Origin: Branchiostoma floridae | Lineage: Eukaryota; Chordata; Leptocardii; Amphioxiformes; Branchiostomatidae | Length of the DNA: 64,000 nt | Direction: 5' to 3' | Assembly: GCF_000003815.2 (NCBI RefSeq) | Contig: NC_049993.1 | Location: 13,221,744 to 13,285,743 of the forward strand | In this document: piece after piece, positions 51,501 through 56,298 of the stretch | How positions within the stretch are numbered: position 1 is the first letter of the stretch | Layout of the letters: every line of letters begins with the position of its first letter | Notes under the pieces: model-generated | Seen by the model: only the letters and a program-made list of their open reading frames with translations | Databases searched by the model: none | What the model was told of the DNA's origin: nothing | Translations under genes and position numbers: made by a program

Positions 51501-52736
51501 TCAACAGTGGCAACGTGCTACCACTTCAAACATGCTAGCATTATTGTTCAACGGCTCTTTACCAGTCACGACTAGCTCTTGTAGTTACAGTTACTGGTAA
51601 AACTGAATACAGCAAAAGCTGTTTAACAAGGAAAAAAGGAGACTAGCTCACGCCACAGTAACAAGGGACCATGCACGGTGTCCCTTTCTGAATAAGTGCT
51701 TGCTACACCCACCGCCAATGATAACATAGTGAAAACATATGCTACCATTGTTTGGCGAGTGAAAAAAGCCACGCCATTTTGCCGACGACGACAATAAAGG
51801 ACACTCGCCATTTCTCAGTCACAAAAAAAAGTTGAACTTGAGAGCGGCACACGACAATGGTTTTTGACACTAATGTTGAAATAGTGTTAGTTAAAAATAG
51901 ATTCTAATGGATGATTTCACTAGATGTAACACAGAAACTTTAACAGATGGTCTTTGGGACAAATTTACCCAACATTAAGCTTTTAAAAAGCTGCAAACCT
52001 ACAATGAAGTCATAGCCAATATGTTCTTGGGAAGAACAACAAGAAAGCATAAGTGAAAGTTGATTACACTTGTAAAGAAACACTTACTTGTTCTCAATGT
52101 CCGACCCTCTTCTGATGACGCCGGGCTGATAGTGTCTCGGTCGAGCTTACCCCCGGGATGGATACTGAAGGCCGAACTGCTCGGAGACCCTCGGTGAAGT
52201 CCGTCTTCTCCTTGCTCGTGTTTCACCAATGACGCTGGCGAGCGGTGGTTCTCCGCCAGTTCGCGCGGTGAGCTTCCATGCTCGCCATCTCGAAATCGTG
52301 CTACTAACTCACTTTCTTGACTACTTTTGAGTCTCTTGGCGGGCGTGAACGCCGACTGGTACATCCCTTCCCTGTCCTCGCTGATGCTAAAGGGACGGAA
52401 GGCTCCGCTTCCCGTGGAGTTGAGCATGGCGAGCCCGCTCCTCTCCAGATGAGTTCCCGCGAAGTGCGGATGGAGATGGAGGACGGACGGGATGAACTCT
52501 CGGTTGGGGAAGCCGTCAGCACCTGCCTGACGCGGGTACATGGTAGGGAGAGAGAAGGACGCCGAGGAGAAAGGCACGTGCCCTTCCTTGTCCATCCCCG
52601 GCGTGCCCTGCGGAGTGAAGCCTCCGGTCTGCTGTGGCGGGAGGCTGGACGTGTCTCGTGCCGCCTCGGCCGTAGACGCCAGGACCATGAGAGCGGGGGT
52701 CGTCAACTGAGTGGGGATGAAGCTTGGGTTCTCCAT
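395..52736 (-). CDS. RNF220: RNF220 E3 ubiquitin-protein ligase, 5' six coding exons (3' end off the window)
   Basis: Gene-level entry. Joining 52736-52088, 29354-29225, 24742-24697, 1860-1753, 1094-1052 and 540-395 on the minus strand gives 1,122 nt (374 codons) without a stop; every intron is GT/AG and every junction phase (1, 2, 0, 0, 1, then 0 at the exit) agrees. The product follows vertebrate RNF220 in order: a Ser/Pro-rich N-terminus with the ALMVLASTAEA and QSAFTPAKRLK blocks, a first Cys finger (CCPVC), a basic NRQ..RLNARLGK block, and a second C2HC finger (CPIC...H...C). The C-terminal RING that gives catalytic activity must lie left of base 1. In vertebrates RNF220 ubiquitinates targets such as Sin3B, works with ZC4H2 on Gli factors in neural patterning, and helps stabilise beta-catenin with USP7; the same role here is inference. 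The introns make up over 50 kb. Confidence 0.92.
1052..1094 (-). CDS. RNF220: RNF220 coding exon 5 (NRQ..RLN motif)
   Basis: A 43-nt exon between the acceptor TTTTTTCCTTGCAG and the donor GTAAGAG (1051-1045). It reads N-F-Q-R-V-K-M-N-R-Q-Q-R-L-N and leaves one base (phase 1). Vertebrate RNF220 has F-L-R-V-R-A-N-R-Q-T-R-L-N here, so the identification is firm despite the small size. It joins exon 6 to make ...RLNARLGK. Confidence 0.9.
1395..1582. mobile_element. Short inverted-repeat element (MITE-like, 188 bp)
   Basis: The left end (1395-1429) begins TTTAAACTGTATGTGCACAG and closes with GCACTGTGG. The right end (1552-1582), read on the opposite strand, begins TTTAAACAGTGCATGCA and closes with GCACTGTGG. 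The ends are imperfect inverted repeats of 31-35 bp around an AT-rich core with no ORF, as expected of a non-autonomous DNA transposon. The target duplication is not clear. Confidence 0.55.
1753..1860 (-). CDS. RNF220: RNF220 coding exon 4 (Ser/Pro linker)
   Basis: A 108-nt, phase 0-0 exon between the acceptor CTCTGCCCACAG and the donor GTAGGT (1752-1747). It encodes 36 residues: a Ser/Thr/Pro-rich run beginning SIPSPSTST and ending in MCRYE. With the next exon this gives RYE-NFQRVK, matching the vertebrate RYQTFLRVR. The linker probably carries phosphorylation sites but no fold. It lies about 23 kb downstream of exon 3. Confidence 0.87.
1947..2176. mobile_element. Inverted-repeat element (MITE-like, 230 bp)
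   Basis: The left end (1947-1980) reads AGCAGATGTAGGTAAAAGCT then CAGTGTTTTACAT. The right end (2141-2176), on the other strand, reads AGCAGATGTAGAGCCTGGCT then CAGTGTTTTTCACAT. The core is AT-rich without coding potential. The outer bases of the right end (CCAAGCAGA) are shared with the ends of the element at 6125-6325, hinting at related transposon ends. Confidence 0.6.
6118..6332. mobile_element. 201-bp inverted-repeat element with 7-8 bp target duplication (hAT-like MITE)
   Basis: The element proper is 6125-6325. Its left end starts GTACTCTCCAAGCAGA and runs through TTAGGCTCCGG and T-rich DNA to TTTTTAT. The right end on the other strand starts GTACTCTCCGAGCAGA and follows the same course (TTAGGCTACGG, T run, TTTTTAT). 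The inverted repeats are about 60 bp. ACGAATG flanks both sides (6118-6124 and 6326-6332); counting a shared C the duplication could be 8 bp, which would suit a hAT-type transposase. There is no coding capacity, so it is non-autonomous. Confidence 0.8.
6536..7100. repeat. Degenerate minisatellite, unit about 22-25 bp
   Basis: About twenty irregular copies of a unit like GAATGTGTAGTGTACACAGT followed by ACT run head to tail, with alternating TGTAGTG and GTACACAGTACT blocks. Because GTACAC and AGTACT are near-palindromic, both strands give Cys/Thr/His/Tyr-rich ORFs, which are artefacts. Confidence 0.85.
10720..11400. repeat. Stretch dense in TTGAAC / AACATGTT motifs
   Basis: Many direct and inverted occurrences of TTTGAAC, GTTCAAA, GAACATG and AACATGTT lie in 700 bases, for example AAACATGTTTGAA at 10861-10873. 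It may be a decayed palindromic transposon or a motif cluster. No clear ends were found. Confidence 0.3.
12303..12319. repeat. (TC)n microsatellite
   Basis: An uninterrupted CT dinucleotide run of about 17 bases in intronic DNA. Confidence 0.9.
12649..14456. mobile_element. 1.8-kb non-autonomous DNA transposon, TTA duplication, G-tract inverted repeats (Harbinger-like)
   Basis: The element is 12652-14453. The left end reads GGGACCTGACGTTATTTACT, then a run of G, then AGGGCTGGTGCA. The right end on the opposite strand reads GGGACCTGACGATATTTACC, then a run of G, then AGGGCTGGTGCA. TTA flanks both sides (12649-12651, 14454-14456). Inside each end are two or three copies of a TTTTTCAATGG(C)n module. 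The centre holds diverged internal repeats marked by AAATCTTGACCATCTGAAAC-like blocks near 13838, 14050 and 14240 and by GCCGTCGCAAGG near 14008 and 14211. No transposase is encoded. A 3-bp TWA duplication and GGG-starting termini are typical of PIF/Harbinger, so that class is favoured but not proven. Confidence 0.85.
22015..22410. repeat. Three diverged direct repeats, period about 150-175 bp
   Basis: A block containing CACTTTCATCCC followed some 30 bases later by GGGTGCCA or GGATGCCA recurs near 22017, 22170 and 22343. Copies 2 and 3 also share the preceding AGAATTAG and ATGCTAGTT. Looks like an old, degenerate satellite or internal transposon repeats. Confidence 0.6.
23304..23327. repeat. 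(CA)n microsatellite
   Basis: A clean AC dinucleotide run of about 24 bases. Confidence 0.92.
24334..24348 (-). CDS. Candidate 15-nt RNF220 microexon
   Basis: A 15-base segment lies 348 bases downstream of exon 3. It is flanked by a pyrimidine-rich acceptor (CTTGTTTTACTTAG) and a near-consensus donor (GTGAGTAG). Being phase-neutral, it could be included between exons 3 and 4 as T-T-C-W-K without disturbing the frame. Vertebrate RNF220 gives no clear counterpart at this point, so it may be an alternative exon or a chance pair of splice-like sites. Confidence 0.35.
24697..24742 (-). CDS. RNF220: RNF220 coding exon 3 (small lysine-rich exon)
   Basis: A 46-nt exon. The acceptor is GTTTACCTCAG and the donor GTAAAG (24696-24691). 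With two bases carried from exon 2 it reads K-N-G-K-K-T-N-K-D-A-A-S-Q-S-K-K, continuing the end of the finger helix into a Lys/Ser linker as in vertebrate RNF220 (SSKNSLLKDA). It enters in phase 2 and leaves in phase 0, matching both neighbours. The call rests on phase, splice sites and weak similarity, because the linker itself is poorly conserved. Confidence 0.75.
27570..28182. mobile_element. Inverted-repeat element interrupted by a second MITE
   Basis: The outer element runs from GGGGTGTGCACCGGTACA (27570) to its inverted counterpart GGTACCCACCCC (ends 28182). Its sequence can be followed block by block in the copy at 43659-44136 (CGGACCTGAAAAAAATCAGT, GTTTTGGGGCTTACAG, GAGGAGAGTTGATA, CAAACAGAAT, GAATTTTCTGTAC). 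That copy lacks the 212-bp insert found here at 27891-28102. Neither copy codes for protein. Confidence 0.75.
27891..28102. mobile_element. 212-bp CG-rich MITE with perfect 13-bp ends
   Basis: Begins TACTGTAAATGCA and ends with its exact reverse complement TGCATTTACAGTA. The interior alternates GTTCGCGGTGG and CCACCGCGAA blocks, so almost the whole element can fold back on itself. It may duplicate a TA dinucleotide at the insertion site. Related CG-rich TTCGCGGTGG elements are, from memory, frequent in marine invertebrate genomes. It is inserted in the older element at 27570-28182. Confidence 0.85.
29225..29354 (-). CDS. RNF220: RNF220 coding exon 2 (first Cys finger)
   Basis: A 130-nt exon between the acceptor TTGCTTCTGTAG and the donor GTAAGTC (29224-29218). 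The frame entered with one base from exon 1 reads R-K-R-K-P-V-L-L-D-G and then CCPVCGVTLRP, followed by a helix with AHFEQELEKLAKIG. The vertebrate protein has the closely similar CPIC.VLLRP and EQELEQLAQL at this point. The CxxC pair and the following His suggest a zinc-binding finger, though I see only three clear ligands. The exon exits in phase 2. Other frames of the same stretch give short ORFs that are shadows. Confidence 0.92.
32132..32821. other. Assembly gap (690 N)
   Basis: Undetermined bases in the first coding intron of RNF220. A poly-C run begins a few bases after the gap (about 32827-32836), a likely cause of the sequencing stop. ORFs that appear to cross the N run are artefacts. 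Confidence 0.99.
35306..35866. repeat. Tandem array, three copies of about 180 bp
   Basis: The block GCAATTTAACCGAAACGTAC recurs at 35389 and 35569, and in a slightly changed form at 35753, a spacing of 180 and 184. Each copy also contains ACGAGCAAGAA, AGGGTTAGCAATCTTT, TTCGTATACTATCACT and TTCATCAAAGA in the same order. The last copy breaks off at GAATTCTTGTTCG. No coding potential. Confidence 0.9.
37116..37141. repeat. (CTACAT)n short tandem repeat
   Basis: Four head-to-tail CTACAT-like hexamers, directly followed by CGTAATACTGGGCAATGCCC. May be the tail or edge of a dispersed repeat. Confidence 0.8.
38425..38712 (+). mobile_element. tRNA-derived SINE
   Basis: The 5' part looks like a decayed tRNA head: an A-box-like TGTGAAAGTGGTCAGG at 38431-38446 and a B-box-like GGTTTGATTCC at 38468-38478, with the usual short spacing. 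The body continues with CGACTTTCCTCACTCCAC and ends near AAAAGGCGATGGGACC. The body recurs, 5'-truncated, at 60535-60727. Two copies sharing body but differing in 5' extent is typical of retroposition. Confidence 0.65.
38799..38864. repeat. Three exact 22-bp tandem copies
   Basis: Three identical head-to-tail units start at 38799, 38821 and 38843 (ATTTTGTTGCCCC then ATACTGTAT, the junction C shared). The lack of divergence points to recent amplification or slippage. Confidence 0.95.
39000..42500. promoter_or_regulatory. GC-richer unique islands in the RNF220 intron (candidate regulatory DNA)
   Basis: Several stretches (39000-39450, 40300-41350, 42000-42500) are higher in G+C and CG than flanking intron, have no repeat structure and no credible ORF. 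In a developmental gene with a very long first intron such islands are candidate enhancers, but nothing in the sequence alone proves it. Confidence 0.22.
43659..44136. mobile_element. Uninterrupted copy of the 27570-28182 element
   Basis: Starts near GGGTACCCGTATGG and GTACCTGTACAAAAC, ends GTACCGGTACCTACCCCT. It carries the same internal blocks in the same order as the other copy, and at the homologous point (TTTGTAGC... then CAAGTTTTCA) it has a different short spacer instead of the CG-rich MITE. Termini are imperfect inverted repeats rich in GGTACC. Confidence 0.75.
45195..45600. mobile_element. Diverged inverted-repeat transposon remnant
   Basis: Contains GGACAGGTGGTCACTATAGA near 45279 and GGGCAGGTGGTCATTTTGTA near 45542, plus an internal inverted pair (AACTGTAATTTCCAAC near 45324 against GTTAGAAATTACAGTTT near 45402). 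Repeated GTGGTCAC-type blocks ending in TTTGACTGTACAG suggest a decayed DNA transposon. Ends are not precise. Confidence 0.4.
46560..48140. promoter_or_regulatory. Long GC-richer non-coding island (candidate enhancer cluster)
   Basis: About 1.6 kb with higher G+C and CG, no tandem or inverted repeats and only short, unrelated ORFs on both strands. It lies about 4-5.5 kb downstream of RNF220 coding exon 1 within the first coding intron, a common place for developmental enhancers. The function is inference only. Confidence 0.25.
52088..52736 (-). CDS. RNF220: RNF220 coding exon 1 (N-terminal region)
   Basis: This 649-nt exon starts at an ATG (52736-52734) in a strong context (G at -3, G at +4) and ends at the donor GTAAGTG (52087-52081), leaving phase 1. 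It encodes 216 residues that I recognise from vertebrate RNF220: residues 1-3 MEN, then TPALMVLASTAEA near 13-25, a PSVLHLHPHFA stretch near 85-95, GAFRPF near 111-116, and YQSAFTPAKRLK near 127-138. The rest is Ser/Pro/charged and probably disordered. The reading frame stays open upstream of this ATG to an in-frame TAG around 52790, and residues just upstream resemble the vertebrate N-terminus, so the true start may lie earlier. The acceptor TTGCCTGCAG just upstream (AG at 52759-52758) suggests a separate 5' exon. Confidence 0.93.
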
Positions 52737-53543
52737 GCCAGCTCTAGTCCTATATAACTGCAGGCAACAAGTCTGGGGCAGAATGCAGTGCTAATACCGG
52801 CTGACAACCTCTAAGAACTCCCAGACAATCAGCGCAGCCAATCAGTCTCAAGGCTGGGTACCAGGTCTACTGGAGGCTTTAGCAAATCGGCTCCAGATCG
52901 TGCGAGAGTCCGGAGGGAGTTGTGTGGAGTTGGTGAGCTCGCCGCTTGAAGTGGTGACCGCTCCGCATTACGTCCGGGCCAGCTCACGTGTGAAAACTCA
53001 TTGTCAAGTCGCGCGGTGGTAGCTAGCCCCCACACACTACACGTAACGTACACACTACACTCCGGTCAGTCTCACTTACTTTACCCGCGCTTTGGGTCTG
53101 GATTATCACGCGATCTACGCATGGCCGGGACGAAATACGGTCGGGAAGGGCTTGCAGGAAGCCCGGCGCGTTTAAACAAGAAGTACGGCGCCAAATCTGA
53201 GGTAAAATCTGTCCCGATGGTGATGGATCGTCAGGGATCGCACTCTGGAGAACTGAACTCAAACCCCGAGGTCGCCTGAGTCTACTTCAAATGTAAACAA
53301 TCGATCCGTACACTTCCGGGGTCGCCAGCGAACTGTACCACGCTCGCTACCACAGCTGTGAGTGAACCAACAGCACCACAAAGTCCTCTGCTAACGGAGA
53401 AAGGTTTGATACGGGTTTACCTTCGAGAAAAGCGGCGGCGTTCTTGTACGGGACGCAGGCGGTTTTCTGGTCGTTCAAAAACCAGCTCCAAACTCAGAAG
53501 TTGAGACTTTCCGCCCGGAGCCTCGTTCTGGGGTGGGACATCC
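52737..53543 (-). promoter_or_regulatory. RNF220 5' region: CpG-rich promoter and probable 5'UTR exon
   Basis: This stretch is visibly richer in G+C and CG dinucleotides than the surrounding AT-rich DNA, continuing the composition of coding exon 1. No protein of note is encoded. A strong minus-strand donor, AAA followed by GTAAGTGAG (intron begins at 53079), and the acceptor ending at 52758 would splice a 5'UTR exon directly onto coding exon 1. The upstream ATG near 53123 opens a short reading frame that stops before the donor, so it would be a uORF. No TATA box is placed convincingly. The right end runs into an assembly gap, so the transcription start is unknown. Confidence 0.5.
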
Positions 53544-53643
53544 NNNNNNNNNNNNNNNNNNNNNNNNNNNNNNNNNNNNNNNNNNNNNNNNNNNNNNNNN
53601 NNNNNNNNNNNNNNNNNNNNNNNNNNNNNNNNNNNNNNNNNNN
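53544..53643. other. Assembly gap (exactly 100 N)
   Basis: A run of exactly 100 N, a common placeholder for a gap of unknown size. It separates the RNF220 5' region from the next gene, so their true distance, and even their adjacency, depends on the scaffold being right. Confidence 0.99.
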
Positions 53644-54552
53644 TTTGATAGAGCACATTCCTGAAGTTCAAGAAATTATTGATGTCTGGTGGTGTGTCGT
53701 CTGCTTGGGCCCTTGTGAATAATCATTGGAGAATTCTGAGTGTGAACCAAACAAGTTCAATCCAATTATTGCCGTCTGAATGATCTAAAGCTTTGATTTT
53801 GTTCAACCGTCTCAGTTTCCAGATTTTCATTCCAAAAGTGGAGTTAGAAAGCACAGAGTGAGTTGGACCCATGGTGAAGCGCGTCACCTAGCGTCACATG
53901 AAAGAAACGCATGGAAATATGGGCCCGATACTCTGAACCACTCCTTACAATCATGTAACGTTACATGTATGCCAAACCTGTAACTGCTAGTAAATAAGTG
54001 TTTGGCACATACATATATACGTAGTATAGGAATTAGCCTCCATGTAAGCCACAAATAACAGTGATATATTTTGTGCAAAAGTTCACTTTTTCAATAGTCC
54101 GTTGTCAATTTATTTCGTTTACACATAAAGTTATTGCCTTTTTTATTCACGTCATCAGTGCATTGCAAAATGTAATAGGAAGATGTCGCTTTTGTTACTA
54201 AATTAGATACTTTATATGCCATTTATAATGCCATTTATATATCGACAAAGAGTGAATCAGTGAAGAGAAATTATTCAAATCTTATATCGAAGTCCTAAAA
54301 TTTCCCATTGAAATGTTGTTGAGGTTCAAGGGTAATTGCGTAGAAATTTAGATTGTTATTTGACTATATGGTTGACATCTGTGCGCACATCGATATTTCG
54401 GCTGTTCAAAAAGGTTACAATTATTCTGTAAATCGTACACAGCAGTTGTATACCGAGCAAATGATTTTAACTGCCAATATATTAGTATTAATAACTTGTT
54501 TCACTGTCAAATCAACGCAATTCAGTCTGGATGACTGCCATGTTGATTCAAT

Positions 54553-54583
54553 AAAGTTTTTTGATTTGATTTGATTTGATTTG
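54553..54583 (+). repeat. (TTTGA)n tail of a probable retroelement
   Basis: AATAAAGTTTT is followed by four TTGATT-type pentamer repeats. Short tandem tails like this are typical 3' ends of some LINEs and SINEs, but no reverse transcriptase or SINE body is recognisable upstream. Confidence 0.55.
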
Positions 54584-55227
54584 AATGTATGACGTAGATT
54601 TAGCATAGATATGTTGGAAAACTTATGTCAAAGAATTCCAATGTCAAAGAAGATATAAAAGAACAAAAATGAAGAATCCATTGTTCGGTATTGCGTACTG
54701 TACGTGTGTTCAGTCATTTGTTCAACCTTCCTGACCTCTAAGATCTCATAATGAAGGCATTTCTTATTTTGCCAAACTTTTTATTCCACGCTCGCATCCG
54801 TTTTTTTTTTGTTTCTCATCCATATAATCAAATCAACGTGGCCTCATGTGAAAAAAAATGAACAACAAAAAGAATAAAGTTCAAGAAGCTACGCCAATTA
54901 TGACAATGATTTCACCACTTTTGATTACAATGTGCATTATTTATTATCACCATAACGTCTTAATCACTATTATATTGAAACATTGACATGCATGGCATGT
55001 ACATAAATTCAGAAATCCATTGAAAATTTTTATTTCAAAAAGTTTTTTATACACGATAAGTATATAACAACAACGGATATCTTTTGCAACACCACCCTGT
55101 TACTCCATTAATACAAACCCAAACCGGACCTGAAATGACCGCAACATTTGATGATCGTGTAAGCGTAAAGAATTAACGGAAACTTTGATGTTTATGGTGT
55201 ATTTTTGTCCAGTGGTTCTGGCATAAC

Positions 55228-55420
55228 GCTAGTTCACTTTTATCCGCGAGTAACATATGTCCGTTTTGTTTTTAAAAACGGTATATATCAAGTCGACGGA
55301 CGAAGATTTAAAACTGCAGTACTTTCAAAATATTGCAGTATGAAAGACTTGATATCCCTGCCGCTGTTTTCAAACAACGCCAACGAATATAGGTTACCCC
55401 GCGGATAAAGGTAAACTAGC
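55228..55420. mobile_element. Palindromic MITE, copy 1 (193 bp)
   Basis: Left end GCTAGTTCACTTTTATCCGC; right end on the other strand GCTAGTTTACCTTTATCCGC then GGGGTAACCTATATTCGTTG. Same family as 56414-56615. Non-coding. Confidence 0.75.
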
Positions 55421-55600
55421 GCTACATTAGCGTATATATACATGTGATATTTATGTCTATTTTGTCACCATATACAGAGGTTTAACCCACAACCTTAGAC
55501 GAAAATTAATGTATCAAAAATCCGTCATTTTTATGTCAATTTTTGTCCATTTTTAGACATATTTTTCTTCCTTCTTTTTAGCATCACAAAAATCGTTCAC

Positions 55601-56298
55601 TCAGTTCAGGACGTCCCTGGGTCGTACCGCACGGACTTGTGGGATCGCTCTCCTAGCCAATGAGAGCTGATTACCAAAACGCATCTTGGTACGCGCGGCC
55701 GTCCTGTACAGGTCGTTTTTGATCTGGAACTCCTTCATTCTTTGCTCCAACATGATCGCTTGCTTCCTCATATCCTGTAGCTTCCTCGCCATCGTAAGTC
55801 CCTGTTTGTGCAAGTTTGTGTTCTGTTGTTCGTACATTGACACCTGTCTCTCAAGGTGTGCAACTTGGAGCTCCCTTTCTCTCACTTGCTCTGTCTTCCT
55901 CACTAGCTCGAGCTTTTGACTCACAAGGCTTTCTTGAAGAGAGTGTGTTTGCAAGAGAAGTCTTTTGTTTTCATCGTGAAGATGGTTGACCGGAAGGCTG
56001 GAGCTGATCATCGGCTTCCGAGGAGCAGGTGGGAGAGAGATCGGCGGCAGTCGTGGCCTCTCGGGTTCTTTCGTAGGCGTCGGCGTCACTTCGGTTTTCT
56101 CCTTCTCGTGCTTCTCGGCAAGTTTCGCCAGCTGGTTTCCGAGGATGCCCGACTCGAGCGCTGATATGGGCTGGTCGTAGAGTTTGGAGAGTTCTTCCAT
56201 CTTTTTGAAGGTCCTTTTGTAGAGTTCTTCCTCTTTAAACGGCATGGACAGGGGTACACGTCTGTGTCCGGTCAGTCGTACAGCTCTCAGGCCAAGAC
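55601..56298 (-). CDS. Death-effector-like gene, last coding exon (coiled coil)
   Basis: 698 nt from the acceptor TTGTCGCTTCAG to the TGA at 55603-55601. Encodes residues 263-494: the end of the alpha/beta-like segment (LGLRAVRL), a helix MPFKEEELYKRTFKKMEELS, a Pro-rich linker (TPTPTKEPERP, LPPAPRKP), then a long coiled coil with heptad Leu/Val/Met spacing (for example ENKRLLLQ, LELVRKTEQV, LERQVSMYEQ, KLQDMRKQAIMLEQRMKEF) and a basic tail. Two related MITEs flank this exon. Confidence 0.88.

Larger units (their letters stand above)
29355..52087 (-). other. First coding intron of RNF220 (22.7 kb)
   Basis: Holds an assembly gap (32132-32821), tandem repeats (35306-35866, 38799-38864, 37116-37141), a SINE (38425-38712), the repeat at 43659-44136 and a diverged transposon at 45195-45600. 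Otherwise it is unique DNA. Long GC-richer islands near 30540-30860, 31580-32131, 32980-33760, 36000-36800, 39000-39450, 40300-42500 and 46560-48140 contrast with AT-rich surroundings. The best ORFs (149 codons at 50487-50936, 133 at 46876-47277, 103 at 39718-40029) resemble nothing known and have no supporting splice sites. Confidence 0.7.
53644..55600. other. Intergenic DNA between RNF220 and the coiled-coil gene
   Basis: AT-rich and without gene-like ORFs. It contains a (TTTGA)n tail near 54553-54583 and a palindromic MITE at 55228-55420. The 3'UTR of the minus-strand gene must begin at 55600, but I could not place a convincing poly(A) signal close to the stop. Confidence 0.6.
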
